Made by a program: the position numbers and the translations under genes
Assembly: GCA_016709965.1 (NCBI GenBank)
Contig: JADJLT010000003.1
Coordinates: forward strand, 1 to 64,000
DNA length: 64,000 bases
Reading direction: 5' to 3'
Source: Betaproteobacteria bacterium
Lineage (GTDB): Bacteria > Pseudomonadota > Gammaproteobacteria > Burkholderiales > Rhodocyclaceae
In this document: positions 53,608-61,200 of the stretch, in pieces
Layout of the letters: each line of letters starts with the position of its first letter
Numbering within the stretch: the first letter of the stretch is position 1
Notes under the pieces: generated by a model
Databases searched by the model: none
Told to the model about the DNA's origin: nothing
Seen by the model: only the letters and a program-made list of their open reading frames with translations

Positions 53608-54966
53608 TCACAGCAGGGTGCGCTCCTGAACAATCAGCCAGCGTCCGGCTTGCTTGCGCCAGAGCAGTGCCTTGTGGACGGTTTCGGTGAAATCTCCGGC
53701 CTGGTAGTGCTGCTCGAAGGTGGTCTTAACCTCGTTGGGCGTCGGGCTCGTGGTTTGGAGTTGCTCGATGCTCAGCGTGATCGGCTCGGGCCGTGCCAGG
53801 CGCTGCTGCCGTTCTTCGGCCCATACTTCCCGGCTGGGGTGGTGCGTTGGTTGGAAGTTGCCGGCATAAAAGGCGAGATAGCGCTCGACCTGTTTACTCG
53901 CCCAGGCTTTGCGCCATTGTTCGACCAGTTCACTGACGGCTTCGCCCGGCGACTTGCTGGTGGCCTTGGCGAGAGGTTTGCTGGCTGGCGGCGCCGATTT
54001 GAGCGCCGGCTTGGGGCTTGTATCGCTGGCCTTGGGCGGTGCAACAGCCGGGACGGAAATTTCCGGTTTTGGCTCTTTTTTCGGGTTGACCGCAGCAATG
54101 GCTGGCGAGGCTGCTGTCAGTGGTGGATTCGTCGCGCTGGCACTGATTTTTGCGAAATCAGCCTTGCAGCGCAGGCCGGCGGGTAGTGTGTGCGTCGGGT
54201 TGTCGAGGCGGAGCAGGGTGCGGAAGGTGTTGCTGGCCGGATCGATGACCTTGTCGACACGGGTGACCTGGGCGCGGACAGTGCCAGCCCCCGGCAGTTC
54301 GGGCTGAATGGAGGCGCTGTCGCCGGGTGCGATCTGGCCGTAGAGGCTGATGGGAACGACCACCTGAACACGCAGCGGGTCAATTTGTGCCACGCGCAGG
54401 ATTGCTTTTTCCTCGACGCGTTCGCCCGGGGCCAGGTAGCGTTCGGTGACGACGCCGTCAAAGGGGCTGATGATCGAGCGCTGACTCAGCAGAGCGCGCG
54501 AGTAGTCCACTTCATTGCTGGCGACGCGGCGGTTTTCACGCGCTTGTTCCAATTTCTGGCGAGTAACTTCGGCATCGGCGCGGCTTTGGTCCAGGGCGTT
54601 GTGCGAAATGAAGTTCCGCTTGAACAGGTCTTCGTTGCGCGCCAGTTGCTGGGCAGAAAATCGGGCGGCGGCTTCGGCGGCGTGAACCTCGCCCTCCGCT
54701 TCTTGCCGCGCCTTGGCCAGAGCGACGGCTGCGCGCTCGGATTGCGCTTTGAGGACGGCCAGAACCTGGCCTTTCTTGACCATGTCGCCACGTTCGACGG
54801 GAATGGATTCGATAATGCCCACGACCTGACTGCCGATATCAGCCGTCCGCTCGGCCTCAATCAGGCAGCCCAGCGGCTGCGCCGCGTGGGCGCTGCCGAC
54901 AACCAAGGCGACAAGACCGAAAAGCTGCAGCGCTCGGCGACGCAGGTGGTCTGGTGGCGAAATCAT
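53608..54966 (-). CDS. Periplasmic adaptor (HlyD/RND type) with C-terminal NTF2-like domain
   Basis: 452 residues. Signal peptide about 1-28 (LFGLVALVVGSAHA). Lipoyl/barrel-sandwich and hairpin region at about 35-215 (GSQVVGIIESIPVERGDMVK; ISPFDGVVTERYLAPGERV) as in membrane-fusion proteins. A Lys/Pro-rich linker (about 285-340) leads to an NTF2-like domain (VSELVEQWRKAWASKQVERY to GRWLIVQERTLL) of the kind seen at the end of some L,D-transpeptidases. That fusion is unusual for an adaptor. Lies 82 bases before the giant gene and 191 after the SecA-like gene. A copy of the 33-bp motif encodes AAVNPKKEPKP in the linker. Confidence 0.85.
   Translation of the reverse strand: MISPPDHLRRRALQLFGLVALVVGSAHAAQPLGCLIEAERTADIGSQVVGIIESIPVERGDMVKKGQVLAVLKAQSERAAVALAKARQEAEGEVHAAEAAARFSAQQLARNEDLFKRNFISHNALDQSRADAEVTRQKLEQARENRRVASNEVDYSRALLSQRSIISPFDGVVTERYLAPGERVEEKAILRVAQIDPLRVQVVVPISLYGQIAPGDSASIQPELPGAGTVRAQVTRVDKVIDPASNTFRTLLRLDNPTHTLPAGLRCKADFAKISASATNPPLTAASPAIAAVNPKKEPKPEISVPAVAPPKASDTSPKPALKSAPPASKPLAKATSKSPGEAVSELVEQWRKAWASKQVERYLAFYAGNFQPTHHPSREVWAEERQQRLARPEPITLSIEQLQTTSPTPNEVKTTFEQHYQAGDFTETVHKALLWRKQAGRWLIVQERTLL
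54060..54092 (-). repeat. 33-bp dispersed uptake-signal-like motif, copy D
   Basis: Core GCTGCGGTCAACCCG, then six A, then CAAAACCGGAAA. In frame in the linker of the HlyD-NTF2 gene (AAVNPKKEPKP). Confidence 0.7.
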
Positions 54967-55157
54967 GTGGTGAGTTTCATTTTGCTTGAGGTGACAGACA
55001 CAATTTTCAACGCGCCGGGTTATGTAGGCTGTCGAATATTTCCGAATTGAGACATATTTTACATTTTAAGTACACGCAAGCTGGGCGTCGTCTTAATTAC
55101 GGCAAAAACGCCGCAGTCTTGAGTTTGCATGTCCATAGCAGGGTGAATCCTTAGCGT

Positions 55158-57131
55158 TCATTCTTGAGTCGCCGAAAAAGCCAGTTGTCGATTTTGCTGT
55201 TTTATCTGCGCTAGCAGCCGTCGGCGCAACAGGGCGTCGTGACTTTCCCGCGCTCGTTGTGGCCAGGCAAAGAGCGCGGCCAGCAGGCGCGGTGAGTTGA
55301 TCGGGCAGCGTCTGGCCAGCCAACGACGCAATCCGGCGGGCAGGGTGCTGCGCAACAGGTGGCTGTCGAGTGACAGCCAGGTTTCAACGCTGCCCGGATC
55401 GCCCTGCCGGGCGCATCGCCCGATCAGTTGCCGGTCGATGCGGCGAGCATCGTTGAGCTGGCAGTTGATGATGTGCAGGCCGCCACGTTCGGCTACTTCG
55501 GGCGCTAACAGAATATCAGTGCCGCGACCGGCCATGTTGGTTGCCACCGTGACCCGTCCGGCTTGGCCAGCGTGGGCGACGATGGCGGCCTCCTCGCTGT
55601 CGTTGCGGGCATTGAGCAGCAAGTGGGCAATGCCGGCTGCCTGCAAGTGCCGGGCGAGCGCTTCGGAGTCGAGGACAGATTCCGTGCCGATCAGCACCGG
55701 GCGCCCGGCGTCGATCATTTCCCGGATGCGGACGCAAACCGCTGGCCACAGGCTGGCGTGATCGGTAAACAGGCGCGGCGGCAGGGTCACGCGGGCCGAT
55801 GGTCGGCGCAGCGGAACACGGCAAACGGCCAACCCGTAGGTGGCGAACAGCTCGTCCCGTGCCTCGTGCAGGGTGCCGCTCAATCCACCGAGGCGAACGT
55901 AACGCGGGAAGAAGCGTTGAAAACTGGTGGCGGTCAGCGGTGCCGCCGGCAAAGTGGGCGTGCAGCCCTCTTTCAATTCGACCAGTTGGTGCAGGCCTTG
56001 TGACCAGGCGCGGCCCGGCGCCGTGCGTCCGGTGTTGAGGTCGATGATGTGCACGGCATTGTCGGCGACCAGGTAGTCACGATCGCGCTGCAGGGCATGC
56101 AGCGCGACGAGGGCGATGGTGACCATCGCCTCGCGATGCGTGCGGTTGTGCCAAGGCCGGCTCAGCCAGCCGGTGCCTTTTTCAATACGCTTTTTTCCTT
56201 GCGCCGTCAGCAAGGCATGCTCTGCCCGGGCGTCCAGTATGAAGTCCTCACCGCTCTTTAGGCCGCGGGCGAGGGCCAGTGATTCTTTGAAAAAAGCGTC
56301 TTTTTCCGGGTTGACCGCAGCATCCGACAAAATCAGTGGCACGCGGGCTTCATCGATCAGGATGCTGTCGGCTTCGTCGATGATGCCCAGACAGAAGCCG
56401 CGCAGGGTAGTCGGCCGCGCTTTGCCGAGCAGGCGGTCGGTGTGCCAGCGCAGGCCCTCGGCACCCGGCACCATGCGGTCACGCAGACTGTCAAAAACCA
56501 GCTCCTTGGCCGTCGCATACACGATGTCGGCGGCGTAGGCGATGCTTCGCTCGGCGGGCGTAGCCGCCTCGGTGATGTAGGCGACTGACAGCCCGAGCAT
56601 CGCGTAAAGCGGGCTGAGCGCTTCGGCATCGCGGTGGACGAGGTAATCGTTGACCGTCATGACATGGACCGGCATGCCGGCCAGCGCACCGCAGGCCGCC
56701 GCCAGCGCGACTGTCAGGGTTTTCCCTTCGCCGGTGGCCATTTCCGCCAGGCTGCCGTCGAGCACGATGCGGGCACCGATCAGTTGCACATCAAAAGGTC
56801 GTCGTCCGAGGCATCGCTGGCTGCATTCGCCGAGGATGGCGAAGGCCTCGGCAAGTAGCGTTTCCGGTAGCGCGGAGTTGCGCAAACGTTGGCGGATGCG
56901 GCGTATGCGTTCAGTCAGCGCTGCATCGTCAAGTGACTGAAGTGGCGCTTCAAACTGTCGAACCCTGGCCACAAACTGCGGAAAGGCAGCTTCGCTCCGG
57001 CGTCGGCTCAAGGGCACGGCAAGTTGTTGCAGCCAGCGCTCAAGGCGAGGCAGCTCGGACCATGGGCGACGATTTTCCGGGTATGGCCCCCAGACCGGTC
57101 CGGGGACTGGCAAGGGGAGAGATTTCATCAT
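55158..57131 (-). CDS. SecA-like ATPase, shortened (accessory translocase motor)
   Basis: 657 residues against about 900 for housekeeping SecA. Walker A EMATGEGKTL (about 129-138), Walker B IIDEADSILIDEARVPLILS (about 249-268), TNMAGRGTDILL and QLIGRCARQGDPGS are all present, so ATPase activity is likely. The cross-linking domain is reduced, the long scaffold region is trimmed and the Cys-rich SecB-binding tail is absent. Its ATG overlaps the stop of the M50 fusion gene (TCATCA on +), indicating coupling. It is not the housekeeping SecA; most likely a dedicated motor for the giant protein. A 33-bp motif copy encodes AAVNPEKDAFF in a surface loop. Confidence 0.88.
   Translation of the reverse strand: MMKSLPLPVPGPVWGPYPENRRPWSELPRLERWLQQLAVPLSRRRSEAAFPQFVARVRQFEAPLQSLDDAALTERIRRIRQRLRNSALPETLLAEAFAILGECSQRCLGRRPFDVQLIGARIVLDGSLAEMATGEGKTLTVALAAACGALAGMPVHVMTVNDYLVHRDAEALSPLYAMLGLSVAYITEAATPAERSIAYAADIVYATAKELVFDSLRDRMVPGAEGLRWHTDRLLGKARPTTLRGFCLGIIDEADSILIDEARVPLILSDAAVNPEKDAFFKESLALARGLKSGEDFILDARAEHALLTAQGKKRIEKGTGWLSRPWHNRTHREAMVTIALVALHALQRDRDYLVADNAVHIIDLNTGRTAPGRAWSQGLHQLVELKEGCTPTLPAAPLTATSFQRFFPRYVRLGGLSGTLHEARDELFATYGLAVCRVPLRRPSARVTLPPRLFTDHASLWPAVCVRIREMIDAGRPVLIGTESVLDSEALARHLQAAGIAHLLLNARNDSEEAAIVAHAGQAGRVTVATNMAGRGTDILLAPEVAERGGLHIINCQLNDARRIDRQLIGRCARQGDPGSVETWLSLDSHLLRSTLPAGLRRWLARRCPINSPRLLAALFAWPQRARESHDALLRRRLLAQIKQQNRQLAFSATQE
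56285..56317 (-). repeat. 33-bp dispersed uptake-signal-like motif, copy E
   Basis: Core GCTGCGGTCAACCCGG, then five A, GACGC, six T, CAAAG. In frame in the SecA-like gene (AAVNPEKDAFFKE). The second tract is T instead of A. Confidence 0.65.
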
Positions 57132-59305
57132 CGAGACGTGCTTGGGCTGGCTGGCATCATCGGTGGCGCGCCACTGAACTGCTTGAGGAAAACCTGCGCG
57201 ATCCGACGATAAAGCTGCGTGGCCAGCGGCGCATAGCCGTGGTCGAAGCGCACCCAGGCTCGTTCGCCGACATGCTTCAGCTCATCGTCGGCCAGTTTCA
57301 AGTCGACCAGAAAGACAGATTCTTGCAAACGCCGGCCATTTTCGTCACGTGGATCAGTCAGGTAAGGTCCGCCGCCACGGTCGCCGAGTGCCGCGCTGGG
57401 CAATTCGCGGCTGGCGGCCGGGGTGTCGGCCTGAACGCTTGCCGCCAACGGCCGGCCGGGCATTTCAGGCAGGCGTACCTCGGCCGATCGGGTGTGCTGC
57501 TGAACGAGGGAAATATCCTTCTCCGGCACGGCCGCGCGAATCACTGCCAAGCCATCGGCCAGCACATAGCCCATGGGCTCGCCATTGCGAATGAAACGGC
57601 CGGGCAGGTCGGTCTGTCGGGGCATCACCAGGCGGCCATCGACCCGGGCGCGGATCTCGAGGTCGCCGAGTTTGGCTTGGGCGCGGGCCAGTTCGGCTTC
57701 GGTCTTCTCGATGACTTCGGCCTGATTCTGGGCACCCTCGGGATCCCTGAGAAGCAGGCGGTAACGTTCGGCTTGCAAGCCGATCAGGCGGCTTTCAAGT
57801 TTTTCCTGTTGTACCTGTAGCTCGGGATTCTCGAGGCGGACAATCAGCTCGCCAATGTGGACCTGGCTACCATCCTTGACCGGCAACTCACTGACGAAGC
57901 CATCCACCTCGGGGCGAATCTGCGCCTTGTCCGGCAACCAGACGATACCGGGAGCAACAGTGCTGTAGGGCAGCGGCAGTGCAAAGATCAGCAAGGCCGG
58001 AACCGCCAGCAAAACGGCCAGCCGGCGGCGCGTGCGCGCCATTTCGTTGCCTGGCGTTGCACTGGCCAGCGATTGGGTGAAGCCACGCCAAAGCGGCAGG
58101 GCGATCATGGTTGCGGCGAAGTAGATGGCGGCCACGCCGGCGGCGAAGAGCCAGAGCCCGGCCAGCCAGAACAGAATGGTCAGCGTGATCAGCAGCCGGT
58201 ACGCCAGGGAAAGCGGCGCGTAGGCCAGCAGCCATTTACGTTCGCCGTGGCCCATCTGCGGAGTTTCCGAGGGCAGGCGCAGGAGGTGCCGGTGCAACAG
58301 GTGGCGCCAGTAGGCATTGCTGCGTGAGGCAAGGTTGGGCAGGTCGAGGACGTCGCAGAGGACGTAGTAGCCATCAAAGCGGAGCAACGGATTTCCGTTG
58401 AAGAGCAGTGTCGACAGGCTGCCGATAAAGAACAGCGCGAAGCCGATGTCGCGCATTGTTTCGCCACTGAGTTGCGACCAGATCAGCAGGCCGATGGCCG
58501 CGATGAGCAGTTCGATCATGATGCCGGCAGCGCTGACCAGCGCGCGTTGCTGGCGGCCGAGAAAACCTGATGCGGCCGAGGCGTCGACATAGGGAGCCGG
58601 CATCAGGACGAGCAGCGCCACGCCTGCCTCATGCACGTCTCCACCCCAGCGACGTACGGCCAGCCCGTGCCCGGTTTCATGGAGCGCCTTGATGAGGGGA
58701 AAGGTCAGCCAGAGCAGGCCGAGATAGGCGGGTGAGTGAAGGCGAGTCGAACCGAACGCAAAAAGTTCGCGCCACTCGCCGGCCGCCGACAAGGCTGCGA
58801 ACCCGATGAGCAGCAGCCAGAGCCAGAAGGTGACGGGCTGAAACAGCAGTTTGCCCAAGCCGTCCAGACGCGCCAGCAGCGCGTTCGGGTCGCCCAACGG
58901 TAGCCGGAAGGCCAGCGGATTGACGAGGCTGCGCAGGCGTCGCTGCCTTGATTCGTCGCGGCGCTGGAAGAGGCTGTCGACATCGGGAATGCGGTCGAAT
59001 TGAATGAGCTCTGCTTCGTTCAGGCTGACCAGCAGATCGACCACTTCATCCTGCGTCGAGGCGTCATCGGCATGCATCTGAAGCACGCCGTCCCAGACTT
59101 GTTGTACGTTGCGCAGGCCGTTGCAGCGGCCGATGAAGTGGTAGGCGGCATCGTTGATCCGGTGATGGCGGCCGCTGGCTTCGTCGGTCAGGACGAACCA
59201 GCGCTGGTCGCGCCAGCGCTTGCGCTGGATGCGGACTTGCGGGCGCAGGCGCGGCTTGAGGTCGGCGACTCGATACCAGCGCGCGCTGAACAGCGTCGCG
59301 GTCAC
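57128..59305 (-). CDS. PqqD-like / M50 metalloprotease / HlyD fusion membrane protein
   Basis: 725 residues. The N-terminal about 25-105 resembles the PqqD/RRE peptide-binding fold (WFVLTDEASGRHHRINDAAY, VVDLLVSLNEAELIQFD). Several membrane helices follow, with zinc motif HETGH (about 207-211) and the second-ligand motif NPLLRFDGYYVLCD of site-2 proteases. After more helices a HlyD/biotinyl-lipoyl adaptor region (about 440-690: IRPEVDGFVSELPVKDGSQV) projects into the periplasm. Such proteins occur in peptide and protein export operons. Three bases after the GAF-HlyD gene; overlaps the SecA-like gene. Confidence 0.88.
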   Translation of the reverse strand: MTATLFSARWYRVADLKPRLRPQVRIQRKRWRDQRWFVLTDEASGRHHRINDAAYHFIGRCNGLRNVQQVWDGVLQMHADDASTQDEVVDLLVSLNEAELIQFDRIPDVDSLFQRRDESRQRRLRSLVNPLAFRLPLGDPNALLARLDGLGKLLFQPVTFWLWLLLIGFAALSAAGEWRELFAFGSTRLHSPAYLGLLWLTFPLIKALHETGHGLAVRRWGGDVHEAGVALLVLMPAPYVDASAASGFLGRQQRALVSAAGIMIELLIAAIGLLIWSQLSGETMRDIGFALFFIGSLSTLLFNGNPLLRFDGYYVLCDVLDLPNLASRSNAYWRHLLHRHLLRLPSETPQMGHGERKWLLAYAPLSLAYRLLITLTILFWLAGLWLFAAGVAAIYFAATMIALPLWRGFTQSLASATPGNEMARTRRRLAVLLAVPALLIFALPLPYSTVAPGIVWLPDKAQIRPEVDGFVSELPVKDGSQVHIGELIVRLENPELQVQQEKLESRLIGLQAERYRLLLRDPEGAQNQAEVIEKTEAELARAQAKLGDLEIRARVDGRLVMPRQTDLPGRFIRNGEPMGYVLADGLAVIRAAVPEKDISLVQQHTRSAEVRLPEMPGRPLAASVQADTPAASRELPSAALGDRGGGPYLTDPRDENGRRLQESVFLVDLKLADDELKHVGERAWVRFDHGYAPLATQLYRRIAQVFLKQFSGAPPMMPASPSTSR

Positions 59306-59308
59306 GTC

Positions 59309-61078
59309 CTACAGTCCCCAGCCGAACAATTGCAGGCGCAGCCAGTCAATGCCGCGATGAGCAAGGCGCCAGATCAGCGCACGGTTGTCGGCATCGACCC
59401 GGGCCACGCCCAGCATGCCGGGACGCAGACTGGGCGGGTCTTCGGTCAGTTTGGCTTCGACTTCGAAAATGTTGTTGCCATCGCGACTGACGGCGACCGG
59501 CACGATACGCTCCACCGAGAAGCTCAGCGCCTCGCCGGGCAGCGCGGTCAACGCGAGATTGCCCTGGCGGCCGCTGGCGATGTCGCCGATGTCGCGTTCA
59601 TCGACGTCGAGCAGCAGGCGATGGCGTCCTTGCGGGGCGAGCGTCAGCAGTGTGTCGCCGCGCCGTACCGGGGAGCCAAGTGATTGGGTGAGGTCGCCCT
59701 GGACGATGATGCCATCGCTCGGCGCAACGATGCGCATCCGGGCGAGTTGGCTGCGCACCAGGTCGAGCTGGGCCGAGGCTTCATTGGCCTTGGCGCGGCT
59801 GACCGAGAACGCGGCGCGGTCAGCCCGGGCCATGGCGGCGATGTAAGCATTTTCGTGCTGGGTAAATTCAGCCTGCCACTTGCTTTCTTCCAGGCGCAAA
59901 TCCTGGTCGGCCATTTGCGCCAGCGTCTGTCCGGCTTTGACGATGTCGCCTGGACGAACGTTGGCTTCCTTGAGAAAGCCATCAGTTGGGGCAACCAGAA
60001 CATGTTGTTCGGCACCTTCAATACGGGCGCCGGCCGTTACCTGGTAAGGCAGTGGTATCAGCAGCAAGGCAAGCAGGGTGAGCGCAAGGCCGCCAAGGGC
60101 CATGCGCGACAGGCGGGATTCGCCAGCGCGGAGCGTTTGCCGGAGCTGACTCAGCTTTTCGAAAAACCGCTGCACCAGCGAACGCTCGGCCTGACGACGC
60201 AGGGCGATGATGGGTGCAGCCAGCGCGGCCAGATGTTCACATTGGGTTACTTCGTTGCGACCGGGGGGCAGCGAGCCGAGGCGCTCCAGGGTCAGGATGC
60301 CGATCATGCGGTCATCATGGACCATGGGCAGCGAACATAAACTGGTTCCTGCGCGGGCGGAAAATTCGGTGTGAGCGAGCAGGATATAGGGCGGGTCATC
60401 GGGGCGTGGTGGCTGGGTGAGCGTGGCGCCCTGGTCGGCGGCTTCTTCCATCGCCGCGGCCAGGCTGCGCAGCAATTCCTGCTTGTGTTCGAAGGTGGCA
60501 TTGTGCGAAATGGCGCCAATCCGAATCTGGTCATCCTCAAGCAAGCCGAGGCTGACACGCTCGAAGCGGAAGGTGCCCGCCAGTTCGTTGACGAAGGCAA
60601 CCGTCGCAGATTCCAGATTTTCCTTGCCGAGCAAGGCTGACTGCAGCCCAAGCAGGGTGGCTGCCGGCCCGCTGCTGAGGTCATTTGGTGCATGCAGCAG
60701 CTTGTCCAGCGTGTTCTTCAGGCTGCGCAGATCGTTCAGGTAACCCTGGGCGACGTTGTCGTTGCTGCTCTTCAGGCCGAGGGCCATGATGCAGGGGGCA
60801 CCGGCATCGCCCAGCAGAACCTGGACAATGCGCTGCGGACCCTGATCGGTCAGCATGACGGGGGGGACGACGATGTCCTCGAGTTTCCGCTTGAGGGAGA
60901 TGGTGGCCGCATCAATGAGCGGCAGGTTGACGTCGCTGCGCTCGGGCCATTCCGCCAGAATGCGGATGTTTTCGCCCGCCAGGCTGGCGCCGACCACGAC
61001 ACAGCCGGTAATGACCGCTGACTGGTTGCAGTAGTCTCGAAGCCAGCGTTGCAGGGAGGCCGTGTTGATATCGTTCAT
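59309..61078 (-). CDS. GAF-domain HlyD-type membrane-fusion protein
   Basis: 589 residues. Cytoplasmic N-terminal half with a GAF-like domain (about 150-300: LESATVAFVNELAGTFRFER, MIGILTLERLG), one membrane helix at about 343-362 (MALGGLALTLLALLLIPLPY) and a periplasmic HlyD adaptor (HVLVAPTDGFLKEANVRPGD, VAPSDGIIVQGDLTQSLG). The GAF domain suggests export is gated by a small ligand such as a cyclic nucleotide. First gene of the tight export operon. Confidence 0.87.
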   Translation of the reverse strand: MNDINTASLQRWLRDYCNQSAVITGCVVVGASLAGENIRILAEWPERSDVNLPLIDAATISLKRKLEDIVVPPVMLTDQGPQRIVQVLLGDAGAPCIMALGLKSSNDNVAQGYLNDLRSLKNTLDKLLHAPNDLSSGPAATLLGLQSALLGKENLESATVAFVNELAGTFRFERVSLGLLEDDQIRIGAISHNATFEHKQELLRSLAAAMEEAADQGATLTQPPRPDDPPYILLAHTEFSARAGTSLCSLPMVHDDRMIGILTLERLGSLPPGRNEVTQCEHLAALAAPIIALRRQAERSLVQRFFEKLSQLRQTLRAGESRLSRMALGGLALTLLALLLIPLPYQVTAGARIEGAEQHVLVAPTDGFLKEANVRPGDIVKAGQTLAQMADQDLRLEESKWQAEFTQHENAYIAAMARADRAAFSVSRAKANEASAQLDLVRSQLARMRIVAPSDGIIVQGDLTQSLGSPVRRGDTLLTLAPQGRHRLLLDVDERDIGDIASGRQGNLALTALPGEALSFSVERIVPVAVSRDGNNIFEVEAKLTEDPPSLRPGMLGVARVDADNRALIWRLAHRGIDWLRLQLFGWGL

Positions 61079-61200
61079 GTGGACGTGCGGTTTGAAACGG
61101 CTCGGCCGATGGTGTGTTTCACGCAGTTTCTCTGGATGCGGACGGCGGTTTTATGTGTCATTTTGCTATTGGCCATCAGGTGGGCGGAGTATATCGGCCA

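Noticed and set aside
54967..55157. Promoter before the HlyD-NTF2 gene
   Set aside because: The stretch is A/T-rich on the minus strand with several TAAAAT-like hexamers, but no -35 at a valid spacing could be assigned.
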